The translations under genes and the position numbers were made by a program. A model generated the notes under the pieces. It saw nothing but the letters and a program-made list of their open reading frames with translations, was not told the DNA's origin and ran no database searches. From Vigna angularis (taxonomy: Eukaryota > Streptophyta > Magnoliopsida > Fabales > Fabaceae), in the NCBI RefSeq assembly GCF_016808095.1, contig NC_068976.1, positions 19,686,371 to 19,750,370 of the forward strand: 64,000 bases of DNA, written 5' to 3'. Positions 35,101 to 44,390 of the stretch are shown here, piece by piece (position 1 is the first letter of the stretch; each line of letters starts with the position of its first letter).

Positions 35101-35225
35101 CGGTGGTGGAAGAGGAAGCAAGATCTGAAAGCTCAAACTTCGTGTGGGTTTGCTCCCCAGGTGCACGGCTCAACAATTGGAGGACTCTGGATGTACCCGT
35201 GATGTCTAAATCAATTGAAATGTAA
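32163..35225 (+). CDS. Gag-protease polyprotein with G-patch
   Basis: 1020 codons. Residues about 30-190 are the retrotransposon gag core (WYTHLEPSRIHCWADL, FKEYAQRWRELA). About 345-365 is the Ogre-type Cys/His region (CSYHGEGVGHSTERC), followed by a second near-copy style region (CGLHPCTEHSIEEC, about 440). The aspartic protease active site is D731 in LVDNGSSLNV, with the second conserved segment (SCLLGRPWIH) near residue 800. A G-patch follows at about 887-930 (GYKYGNGLGKYGQG). The frame ends at 35225, at the predicted splice donor that would connect protease to pol. It is intact here and frameshifted in the second copy. Confidence 0.93.
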   Translation: MRAIEGMKNYEFGNVARLSLVPGVKIPYKFKAPEFEKYKGDTCPKIHLAMYCRKMAAYAYDDQLLIHVFQDSLVGVALNWYTHLEPSRIHCWADLADAFVKRYIYNTHVAPDRLQLQNMGKKDNETFKEYAQRWRELATQVEPPLFEKEMVAMFVNTLQPPFYEYMVGNVSANFADVVIIGERIEIGVKSGKIASGPSTMENSKKKPSFNPGKKKEGDVHATLAMPVWRGQAPSHNYRPYLGQPPHSANAAFAHPISPQQQQGFYQSQPVISNAWRTGPSANPNPNAGQGGYPGRTQERNFVHFTPIPMTYTELLPHLVKRGLVAICPMIPLQPPYPRGYDADAKCSYHGEGVGHSTERCMAFKRKVQALIDAGWLKFQEDKPSIDTNPLSGHGNASTNAIEVKKHELIRDASKIRSSRRFIFKELLKLGFLNGDYDLERACGLHPCTEHSIEECVEFEKFLQDLLDKNLMQACYEDKHEEVFAQTGMEPDVALPEPLIIRFTRTTLTPVIQGRSPFVIHTPVPFPYKSDKAVPWRYGTHVVDEGQCIESHFSSQDPVVENISGIGGMTRSGRIFTPPNLTGREASNNEAPMDTNTKEHLKGKGVQVEETSDKADKKEISEEEACEFLKFIQQSEYKVVEQLKRMPARISLLELLMHSTSHRKLLMKVLSEAHVEHGISLNKFEGIVGNIIANNYLTFTDEEIPTEGRGHNKALHVSVKCLDHVIARVLVDNGSSLNVMPKSTLEKLPCDRMHMKPSSMIVRAFDGSKRVVMGEIELPVQVGPCVFQVTFQVMDILPAYSCLLGRPWIHSAGVVPSTLHQKLKYVMGDKLVIISGEEDLLVSGPSSTRYIEAAEEALETAFQSLEIVGNTYVEPFPMNPHLSCTSIMAAKVMLKEGYKYGNGLGKYGQGRTFPLEMIGNKNRYGLGYRPNKEDDKRLIEERKERILARMGKWEPRAKKTHICGIKESFRSAGWVNTSHIAVVEEEARSESSNFVWVCSPGARLNNWRTLDVPVMSKSIEM

Positions 35226-35406
35226 TATATTAATTAACCCTTTTCGCTTCACCCGAGCTTTGGGATTCATGGCTCACGGGTTGATGCTTTTATTTTGCTT
35301 TCAGTGTAATATTTGAATCGTGTTTGTTCTCATTTCTGTCATCATTTATCCTTTTTCATGATTTTTCCTGTTTATTTATTCTTTTCGCAAAACTTAAATA
35401 ATGCAG
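35222..35406 (+). other. Predicted 185 bp intron between gag-protease and pol
   Basis: A gtaatat donor at 35222 overlaps the last gag-protease codon, and an atgcag acceptor ends at 35406. Two bases of a codon remain upstream and one base is supplied downstream, so the phase fits exactly. The pol frame is open right up to 35408, 123 bases before its first Met. Unspliced RNA stops at the taa of 35223-35225. Splicing at this place is known for Ogre elements and would control the gag:pol ratio. The short frame at 35313-35534 is intron shadow. Confidence 0.75.
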
Positions 35407-38400
35407 ATGTGACAATGAATGTTTTGAAAATAAAAATGTCTATATCCCTAAGTGGGAGCACCCTGTCATTAATGCGGAAGATGATCCGGAAGATGATCCG
35501 GAAGATGACCCGGAACCCTCTCCAGAGCTCTTGAGATTAGTGGAACAAGAGTCCAAAGAGATAAAACCCCATCAGGAGGATGTTGAAGTACTCAACTTGG
35601 GGGAGGAAGGAGAGATAAAGGAAGTAAAAATCGGCACTACTATGAAAGAGGAAGTGAAGGTAAAGCTGCAAGCCCTACTGAAGGAGTATAAGGATGTGTT
35701 CGCTTGGTCTTATAATGACATGCCAGGATTGGATACCGATATTGTGCAACACAAGCTCCCACTTAAGCAGGAATGCCTTCCAGTCAAGCAAAGACTAAGA
35801 AGAATGAAACCAGAAATGTCACTGAAAATTAAGGAAGAGGTACAGAAGCAATTCGACGCAGGATTTCTGGCTGTGGCTAAATACCCACAATGGGTGGCAA
35901 ATATTGTACCAGTGCCTAAGAAAGATGGGAAGGTTCGAATGTGTGTCGACTATCGTGATTTGAATCGTGCAAGTCCGAAGGATAACTTCCCATTACCACA
36001 CATCGACACTTTAGTTGACAATACAGCCAAGTACTCGCTATTTTCGTTCATGGATGGTTTCTCGGGGTATAATCAAATTAAGATGGCGCCTGAGGACATG
36101 GAAAAGACGACCTTCATCACGTTGTGGGGAACCTTTTGTTATAAGGTAATGTCTTTCGGGCTCAAGAATGCCGGGGCAACATATCAAAGGGCGATGGTGA
36201 CACTTTTTCATGATATGATGCACAAGGAGATCGAGGTTTATGTGGATGATATGATTGCAAAGTCTGAATCAGAAGAAGAACATGTCCTCAACTTGAAGAA
36301 ATTATTTGAGAGATTGAGAAAGTATAAACTCAGGTTAAACCCTGCCAAATGCACATTTGGAGTGAAATCCGGGAAGTTGTTGGGCTTCATGGTTAGCCAA
36401 AAGGGGATAGAAGTGGATCCTGACAAAGTGCGAGCGATATCAGAAATGCCTGCGCCTAGCACAGAGAAGGAGGTTCGCGGTTTTCTGGGTAGATTGAACT
36501 ACATTGCTAGATTCATCTCCCAATTAACTGCTACCTGCGAACCAATGTTCAAGTTGCTACGAAAGAATCAGGTTATGGTTTGGAACGAGGATTGTCAAGC
36601 CGCTTTTGAAAAAATCAAACAATACCTGCAAGACCCACCTGTATTGCGTCCACCCGAGCCAGGAAGACCACTCATTTTGTACTTAACTGTATTGGAAAGG
36701 TCAATGGGTTGTGTATTGGGTCAATATGATGAAGCTGGAAAAAGGGAGCATGCGATATATTACTTGAGCAAGAAATTCACAGACTGCGAACAACGATATT
36801 CATCGTTAGAGCGAACTTGTTGTGCATTGGCATGGGCCGCTCATCGCCTAAGGCAATACATGTTGAGTCACTCTACATTGTTGATATCCAAGATGGATCC
36901 TATCAAGTTTATTTTTGAAAAGCCCGCTCTCACCGGAAGGATAGCTCGGTGGCAGGTGCTATTGTCAGAATATGACATCGTATATGTTACTCAAAAATCC
37001 ATCAAGGGCAGTGCTCTAGCAGAATACTTAGCTCATCAACCCATTAACGATTATCAGCCAATGCAACCTGAATTTCCCGATGAGGGTATCATGACTCTAT
37101 TCGAAGAAGGCGGGAAATACCGAGACGAAGAAACATGGATATTACTATTTGATGGAGCGTCGAATATGATGGGGCATGGCATAGGGGCAGTATTAATCTC
37201 TCCAGAGCAGCAGTATATGCCCATGACATCAAGGCTGTGTTTTGATTGCACGAATAACATTGCAGAATATGAGGCCTGCGCTATGGGTATTCGGGCGGCA
37301 ATAGAGTTCAAAGTGAAAATTCTGGAAGTATATGGAGATTCAGCTTTAGTCATCAACCAGTTGAAGGGAGAGTGGGAAACAAGAGACTCAAAATTAATCC
37401 CCTACCAGGCATACATCAAAGGATTAATGGAGTGCTTCGACTTCATCACATTTAACCACATACCACGGGAAGATAACCAGTTAGCAGACGCGTTGGCTAC
37501 TTTGTCATCCATGTTTGAGGTTGACCCGAATACAGAATTACCAGTGATTGAAATGAAGAGCCATGCGGAGCCAGCATATTGCCAGTTCATCAAGGAGGAG
37601 GTGGATGGTAAACCTTGGTACTTCGATATCAAGCACTATCTTAAGACCCAAGAATATCCTGAAAAAGCATCTGAAAACGATAAAAGGTCGTTACGAAGGT
37701 TGGCTGGTAGTTTTATTTTAAGTGGGGACATTTTATACAAGAGAAATCATGACATGATTCTCCTCAGATGTGTAGATACAAAAGAGGCCGAATTGATATT
37801 GAAAGAAGTACACGAAGGTACATTCGGCACCCACATGAATGGGCACTCAATGGCTAGGAAGATCCTGAGAGCTGGTTACTTCTGGTTAACCATGGAAAAT
37901 GATTGTTGTACACATGTAAGGAGGTGCGAGAAATGTCAGATGCATGCAGACAATATCAATGTATCGCCCACGACTTTGAATGTGTTGTCTGCACCATGGC
38001 CGTTTTCAATGTGGGGGATAGATGTTATTGGAGCTATAGAGCCAAAAGCGTCAAATGGACACCGTTTCATACTGGTCGCAATCGATTACTTTACCAAGTG
38101 GGTCGAAGCCGTTTCTTATGCCAACGTGACTAGAAAGGTGGTGACCAGATTCATAAAAAGGGAATTGATCTGCAGATATGGGCTGCCTAACAAGATCATC
38201 ACTGATAACGCTACCAACCTGAACAACCGGATGATGGCAGAATTATGCGAGGAGTTCAAAATTCATCATCTTAATTCTTCTCCTTACCGTCCAAAAATGA
38301 ATGGGGCAGTAGAAGCTGCTAATAAGAATATCAAGAAGATCGTGCAAAAGATGGTGGTCACCTACAAGGATTGGCATGAAATGCTTCCCTTTGCTTTACA

Positions 38401-38863
38401 TGGATATCGTACTTCAGTACGAACGTCCACTGGTGCAACACCTTTTTCGCTGGTGTATGGGATGGAAGCAGTGCTTCCATTTGAGGTGGAAATCCCATCT
38501 CTACGAATTTTATTGGAAACCCAATTGGAGGAAGCTGAGTGGGTTCAAGCTCGGTTTGACCAACTCAATCTCATCGAAGAGAAGAGACTGACAGCGGTGT
38601 GCCACGGGCAATTGTATCAAAGAAGAATGAAAAAGGCTTTCGACAAAAAAGTACATCCAAGGGAATTCCATGAAGGCGAACTGGTGTTAAAGAAGATATT
38701 GCCCATACAAAGGGATTTCAGAGGCAAATGGACCCCAAATTATGAAGGGCCATTCGTGGTAAAGAAGGCATTCTCTGGAGGGGCACTAATCCTCACAAGG
38801 ATGGGCGGAGAGGAGTTACCTTTGCCAGTTAATTCGGATGCGGTAAAAAAGTTTTACGCATGA
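35407..38863 (+). CDS. Pol: RT, RNase H, second RNase H, integrase
   Basis: Given from the predicted splice acceptor; the first Met is at 35531, and residue numbers count from it. An acidic repeat (EDDPEDDPEDDPE) lies at the start. Reverse transcriptase: CVDYRDLNRASP, FMDGFSGYNQI and the catalytic YVDDM (Y237). First RNase H, about 385-450 (YLSKKFTDCEQRYSSLE). The second, archaeal-type RNase H has D541 in LLFDGASN, NIAEYEA, YGDSALVINQLKG and REDNQLADALA; this extra domain marks the Tat lineage. Integrase: HHCC zinc finger at about 761-800, catalytic D831, D892 and E928 (35 residues between the last two), and a C-terminal GKWTPNYEGPFVV segment. No frame break is visible. Confidence 0.95.
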
Positions 38864-39677
38864 TGATTCTGAGATAGGGGATGCTACTAAGCGATATTAA
38901 CACTGTTTTGTGAAAATTTTGTTGTATTCTGTGTTACTTCTTTCAATAAAATTATCCGACTCTTTCATCTTTTGCTCTTCGACACGATTCATATCACACT
39001 GAGTTTTAAAAGTAAAATAAAGGGAAATGACAATGATTAAAGCATCACGGGTATATTCCATTGAGCACAAACTCGCTCCTCAAGGATGTCGTGGAAGAAA
39101 ACAAGTAAAAAATATATAAAATAATACAATTCAAAAAAAAAGGGGGTCATCAAAATTTCAAACTGTTCATTTTGTTTTACGAGTTCATTGTTCCTCTCTT
39201 CCCATTCCTGCTTTGTCTCATATGCATAATGATTTCAAAATTTTGTTTTTCATGCTCATGGTGTTCGCTTTGGATCTCATTTCATTCGAAGTCTTTTTTC
39301 CGTATTTTCTTTGTAAATAATTTATTTTCTGTTGAACCCGGTTTTCCATTATTTCGTTTAAATTAGAAATTTTTGTTTAGACTGAAGAAAAAAAAACCAT
39401 AAAATCTAATTTCATTTCATCATCGGAGCAGGAAATTACAGTAAAGGTCGGATACACTCATACGATTTTGGCATTTGATAAATAACGTAAAAATGCATAA
39501 AAAAAAAGAGAAAAAAGCGGATATAACAGAAAAGGTGCAAAGTCACAATTAAAAAAAAACAGCAAAAAAAAAAAGCAAATAAGGCAAGCAAAAGCGAATA
39601 AACAGTGTTCGCGGTTCGATCACGGGTGATCGTTAAGTTACAGACCATGAAAATAAAAATAATAAAAAAGGGGAAAT
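38864..39677. other. Spacer after integrase; convergent 3' ends
   Basis: On the + strand tttcaataaaattatcc (38939-38955) could serve as a polyadenylation signal for a short sense transcript. On the - strand AATAAA at 39326-39321, about 350 bases past the antisense gene's stop, is a candidate 3' end for that gene. The rest is A- and T-rich with no convincing frame. Confidence 0.4.
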
Positions 39678-40229
39678 TCAGCGAAAAAATTCCCGGGCTG
39701 GTTGCGGTGGTCTGAGAGAGAGCTCCGTCGAGGGAGCTCTGGTCCGGAAGGTGAGAAGCATGGGTGGAGCGATTTGTCGTCCGTCCCTGTCGTCGTCAAT
39801 GATGATCGGAACGGGGAACAAGTCCAGTAGCCTCGGCGCTCGCATGATCACCCAGTCGTATTCTTTCCAAAAAAAAAAGAAAGTAAAAAATTTGTCAATA
39901 ATAAGATGAAAAAAAAAGAGAAAAGAAAGGAGATGGAAGTGATCAGGGTACTTACCATACATGTATAGCGGCAGTTGTGAGAACTGAGTGCCGGTAGGGT
40001 CTATCTCTGCTTGCCAGCGCCTGACCCGATTGCCGTGGTTGTTAAACCAGCAGTACACATTGTATTCGCTGACATCTGCGAAAACCCTTAGTCGAGACGG
40101 AATTTCGACGACTTGCGCTCTGCTGGGATGTGTGACCCCGTAATTGTAAATATTGGTCATCATTCTGACCTGATCGTCAGTAGGTCGCCACCGCTGACTG
40201 GTATACCTATCCATCTCCATCTCGTTCAT
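39678..40229 (-). CDS. Antisense WUSCHEL/WOX-type homeobox gene inside the Ogre element
   Basis: A predicted nuclear transcription factor gene opposite to gag-pol. With the 93 bp intron (39955-39863) removed it has 152 residues: homeodomain at about 10-73 with SQRWRPTDDQ and NVYCWFNNHGNRVRRW, matching the WOX pattern RWxPT...NVxxWFxNHxxR; a WUS-box-like LLDLFPVP at 103-110; and an EAR-like ELSLRPP at 138-144. That is the domain order of WUS-clade repressors, at about half the usual length. The Met at 40229 has A at -3 and is the first ATG after the predicted leader. In helix 3, W, F and N of the homeodomain core are kept, but WOX Q-N-H-K reads N-N-H-G, so DNA specificity may be altered. Unspliced, the frame stays open (183 residues). 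Source: probably a captured host WOX gene. Confidence 0.8.
   Translation of the reverse strand: MNEMEMDRYTSQRWRPTDDQVRMMTNIYNYGVTHPSRAQVVEIPSRLRVFADVSEYNVYCWFNNHGNRVRRWQAEIDPTGTQFSQLPLYMYGKYPDHFHLLSFLFFFHLIIDKFFTFFFFWKEYDWVIMRAPRLLDLFPVPIIIDDDRDGRQIAPPMLLTFRTRAPSTELSLRPPQPAREFFR
39863..39955 (-). other. Predicted 93 bp in-frame intron of the antisense homeobox gene
   Basis: On the minus strand the donor is a perfect gtaagt at 39955-39950, followed by a long pyrimidine tract and an acceptor ggaaag ending at 39863. The length is a multiple of three and contains no stop, so retention adds 31 residues, rich in Phe and Leu, between homeodomain and WUS-box-like motif. The acceptor (aag) is weaker than the donor. 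Confidence 0.65.
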
Positions 40230-40247
40230 CCTTCTTCTCTAAGTTTT

Positions 40248-41063
40248 CTGAAACAAAAAAAAATATAAAAAATAAAAAGAACAAAAACATAACAAAAGCA
40301 TAAAACAAAAAAAAAAGAAGTATTTTCAGTGTTTTCTTTATTCGTGTTTGTTTCCTTTTAGTTTATTTTGTCCGGTCAGTCTTTGTTATTTCAGTGTCCG
40401 GTCTCGGATCTGTTTCACGGTCCTTGCAGGAGGGTCCTAAACGGATCTATGTCCTTTTGTCCTTGTCCTTTTGTCATTGTCCATTTGTCCTTGTTCGATT
40501 CATACAAATAAAATTCTCTTTTTAAGTTTTCTGATTTTATGGGGTACGTGGCGTTGTTCTACCCGATTGTCTCTGCCATACCTTCAATCGAAGGGAGATT
40601 AACGTCTGGTTTCCAGCCTATATACCCCTTAAGTTAAGACAGTTGTGTTTTTAAGTGTTTTAAGTTTAAAATTAAATTAAAAAAAAGGAGGAAGAAGAAA
40701 GAAGACTCAGAAAGAAAAGCAAAGAAGGGCAAGATGGAAATAAAAGCAAGCGAAGCAGAAAGCTAAAGAGTAAAAAGCAAGAACAGAAAGCGTAAAGGGA
40801 AAAAGAGCAGAAAGCATAAAGAAAGGAAATATAAAAGGGAACGGGAAGAAGAAAAAAGCAGAGAAAGCATCAAAGGGCAGAAAAACAAAAAAAAATGAAG
40901 GGCGAAAAGGAAAGAAAAACAGAAAGGGGAGAGGGGAAGGAAAGCAGAAACAGAAAGCTAAAGAGTTAAAAGGAAAAGAAAGCATCAAAGAGGAAAGGAA
41001 AAAGGAAGAACGAAAAAAAAAACTTAAAGGAAAAGAAGAGGATTAAGATCTTAGAGGACTTAC
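40248..41063 (-). other. Predicted 816 bp leader intron of the antisense homeobox gene
   Basis: Minus strand: donor ccag|gtaagt at 41064/41063, acceptor ttttgtttcag ending at 40248, then an 18-base leader before the ATG. The first part (about 41040-40680) is almost pure pyrimidine on this strand, seen as a GA-rich tract on the plus strand. Long first introns in the 5' leader are common in expressed plant genes. Confidence 0.65.
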
Positions 41064-41225
41064 CTGGAAGCAGAAGGGCTTGCAGAAGCTCGTCGCAGCA
41101 CTGGGAAGCCTTCGAAAGCACGCGGGGGCAGAGTTTCCTCCCGGAATCCAGACGCTCAAGGAAGAGAGAGAAGAGAGAGAAGAGAGAAAGGGAGAGCAAG
41201 AGAGAGAGTGATCAGACTGAAATGT
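41064..41225 (-). other. Predicted non-coding first exon of the antisense homeobox gene
   Basis: About 160 bases from the expected start site (25-30 bases below the TATA box) to the gtaagt donor. It is CT-rich at its beginning (ctctctct runs), as in many plant 5' leaders, and has no ATG, so translation would start at 40229. The exact start site is estimated. Confidence 0.55.
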
Positions 41226-41249
41226 CGCCCAACGCGGAGGAGCTCTCGA

Positions 41250-41255
41250 CTTATA
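41250..41255 (-). promoter_or_regulatory. TATA box of the antisense homeobox gene
   Basis: Minus-strand ggctataagtcg, about 185 bases above the splice donor of the predicted leader exon. A 14 bp perfect palindrome, actgtagctacagt (41269-41282), lies just upstream. Confidence 0.5.
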
Positions 41256-41283
41256 GCCAAGCAAATCCACTGTAGCTACAGTT

Positions 41284-43974
41284 CCGGTCGCTGCAACTGC
41301 CTGGTGTCGGTCTGATTTCTTTCTGAGTTTTCAAAAAAAAAAAATAATAATAATAAAAATTTTTGAAAATCTGAAACGGGTAGGGTTTTGTTGGGTCGAT
41401 CCGGCCCAATTCAAGACTTCTTGGATGATCCGATTTCACCAAAAAATAATAGAACAAAAAAATCAAAAAAATGTGATAAATAGAAAATTTTTCCAAAAAA
41501 AATATAATAAATGGAGTGATGTAAAATTTGAAGTGTTCAAAATTGTTTTTTATTTGCTTGATAAAGAACTTTTTTCAGGTTCATTGGGCCTCATTACCAT
41601 GTTGGCCTTCTTTGAACCCAATTCTTTCTGAAATTTAAATTTGAGTGAAAAATTATTTTGGCATGTTTGTATTTTCACATCACCATTTTGTTTGATTTTT
41701 ATTCCTTCTTCTTCTACATTTTTGAATAAATCAAAAATCTAAAAAAAAACAGTGCTCGAGCCCATTAGGCCCAATGACCTTCGTGGTTGTCTCTCGAGTC
41801 TACTTCTTTTGAAAATATGTCAAAAATGTTTTGTTTTCACATTTTGGCTGTTGAATGATGTTTTGTACATTGGTTCAAATTGGCTTGTGTAATTTTCTTT
41901 GCATTTGTAACAAAAATCTGAGAATGAAAGATGAACAGTTTTTGAGCCCATTAGGCCCTTTCGGCATATGTGGTTTCTCCTGAACCAGTGCATCTGAATT
42001 TCTGAAAAAATAAAAATCCTTGTTTGTGTAAATTTTGTGTTTTCAATTCATGATCTCCCTTTTGATTTGTGTGAATAAGATATTTTGTGCTGAAAAATAA
42101 AGATAGAGGAATTTAGACCTTGTTTGAAGAATTTTTGTCATGGCTGTAAGAAAAATAGTTTTGGGCCCATTGGGTCGAGAGTGTTGTGAAGCTTTCTTTA
42201 ATTCAATTTTCTGAAATCCTCTGATAAAAAAATAAAAAAAAATCGATTTTCTTTAGCTTGTTCCATAAAATATGAAAAAATGAAAAAATATTTTCCTTTG
42301 TAACTCTCCTCTGTCAAGCTTTCACGGCTCAGGTCATCTGATCCATTGGGTCAATGTGCCTGGTAAGTCCAACTTCCTTCTATGTTACTTCTCCTCAGGG
42401 CCGATCCGATCTGGATTTTCCCGTGTCAGAAAGTAACAAAAAAAAAAACATTTTTATTTTTTTCAAACGTTTTCCTAAATCAAATTTACTCATATCAATT
42501 TTTGCATCGCTCACCAAGCCTAGTTTCTGCACTGGTTCCCAAGCCCTTGTTTCCATTTTACCTCTGAAATCCCATTTCCCATACTAGCCTGCAAAGCTCA
42601 GTTTCCATACTGACCCGCAAGGCCCAGATTCCAAAAAAAAAATCCCAATTTCCCCAATGGCTCACAAAGCCTATTTTCCATTTCGGCCCGCAAGGGTCCA
42701 GTTTCCAGGCTGATCTGCAAAGCCCAATTTTCAAACCAAAAAAAAAAGAGAATCTGTTTTTCAACTATCATCATCATTTTCATTTCATATACCTTTCTTC
42801 ATGCATAAAACAAAAAAAAAATACGCAAAAGTTGAGTCATTTTGTTTTTGATGCAAATCATCCATTTTATGAGATTTCAAAAAAAATATAATGGATGTCA
42901 TAATCTCCTGGAGTCAAATGATCAAATCACATTCTTAGGAGATATTTGTGTGTGCATTGCTTGAAATCATCGTCCTTCAACCTTCGCTATACCAAGAGAT
43001 TGGCCCAATCATATTCTTGAGCCCAAATGATAAACACCAAGTTTTACACTGGGGTAGATTTTCCTTTACCTCCACTAGCGTTCATTTGGGAGATTCCTGA
43101 ATCCGTTAAGACAAAACAAAAACAAGGAAATAATGAATAAATAAAAAAATGAATGACTCTTGTTGAGATCATTTAGTCTTGTCTCTTAATTAATCTTTTG
43201 AAAATAAAACAACCAAAATTTGAAATGATGTGTGGCCATTTTTCTCCATCCAAAAAAAAAAACAAACAAAAATATATCCTTTGATACCAAATTTGAGCCA
43301 ATAAGAAATTTTCTTTTCAAAATTTTACCCAAACAAGAGTTACCATCACAGTAGAAGTCGACTCAAATTGCAAGAAGAACACACTTAGTGATCAAATGAA
43401 GAGAATTCAGCAAAAGCAAAGCAAAAAAAATTGAAAAGAGTCACAAAGTGATGACAAACAAAGAGTGAAGTTTGCAAATTAGCAAGGGAAGTCAAAACAG
43501 ATTTGACAAATAGTTGATACAAGTGTAGATGGTAACTCCTGTTTTTCAAAAATACCCACAAACATTTATTTGGGCCTTTATATCCTTTCCTTCAATACCC
43601 CTTAGCCCAAGCCACATTACAAGCCCAATAAAAGTCCACACAGATTGAATAATGGTTGCTTAAATTTTCATGAAGCTTAATTTTTGGGACAAGACAAAAA
43701 TGATTAACAATGCAAAAAAAAAAAAATGAAAATGATGATGAAAAATAAATGTCCTCGGATGAAGGGAACTCCCTTTTTGATTAAGATTTTACAGAGGAAA
43801 ATCAAACCGTTTGGGGGCAATCTTTTCAAGCCAATCCTTTCCATATCCATCACAAATTCCTGAACACATTCAAATCCCATCCAAACTCTTCCCCCGATTC
43901 CCAAACTTAGGACAACTTTGTAAGCTCTTCATAACCTTTTCGCCTGTTCTTCCAAACTGGGGCAACTACGTGAG
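41284..43974. other. Non-coding Ogre 3' region
   Basis: AT-rich with A-runs. From 41400 to 42360 phrases such as gagcccattaggccc and gggcccattgggtc recur every 180-220 bases, and from 42540 to 42730 short cccgcaaggcccag words recur, suggesting decayed tandem duplication. No frame with recognisable protein features. Possibly upstream regulatory sequence of the antisense gene on its left side. Confidence 0.5.
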
Positions 43975-44390
43975 TTTCATATGTTTCGGCCCGGCCCATT
44001 CAGAATACTGGTCGACTTTGTCAATCTCATATTTGTTTCATCTGTATATTCAAAGTTCGTACCAAGACCGGGGCATCCCTTGTTGGGCCTCTCAGATTTG
44101 TCCGTACTGAAATTCATAAATATACCCTCAAAACAGGGGCAGACGCTTTGGGGCTTTGTATGATTTTGAGTCCATCTTATCATTCGTAAACCCAGAGTGG
44201 GGGGAAACTTCTTTTTGAACCTCGCTTAATTGACTCATACCCAAAACCAAGGCGTGTCTTTCATATGCTTCGGCCCATTTAGAGTATTGAGCAACTTTGT
44301 TAAATCTCAAATTTTTTCATCTGAACATTCAAAGTTCATACAAAGACTGGGGCATCCCTTGTTGGGCCTTGCATGATCTCGGTTCGCCCC
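43975..44390. repeat. 284 bp degenerate tandem duplication
   Basis: tttcatatgtttcggcccg at 43975 recurs as tttcatatgcttcggccca at 44259, followed in both by caaagttc and ggggcatcccttgttgggcc. The second unit is incomplete. Period 284 bp. Confidence 0.7.

Noticed and set aside
35313..35534. 73-codon frame before pol
   Set aside because: Covers the predicted intron and is out of frame with pol; no features.
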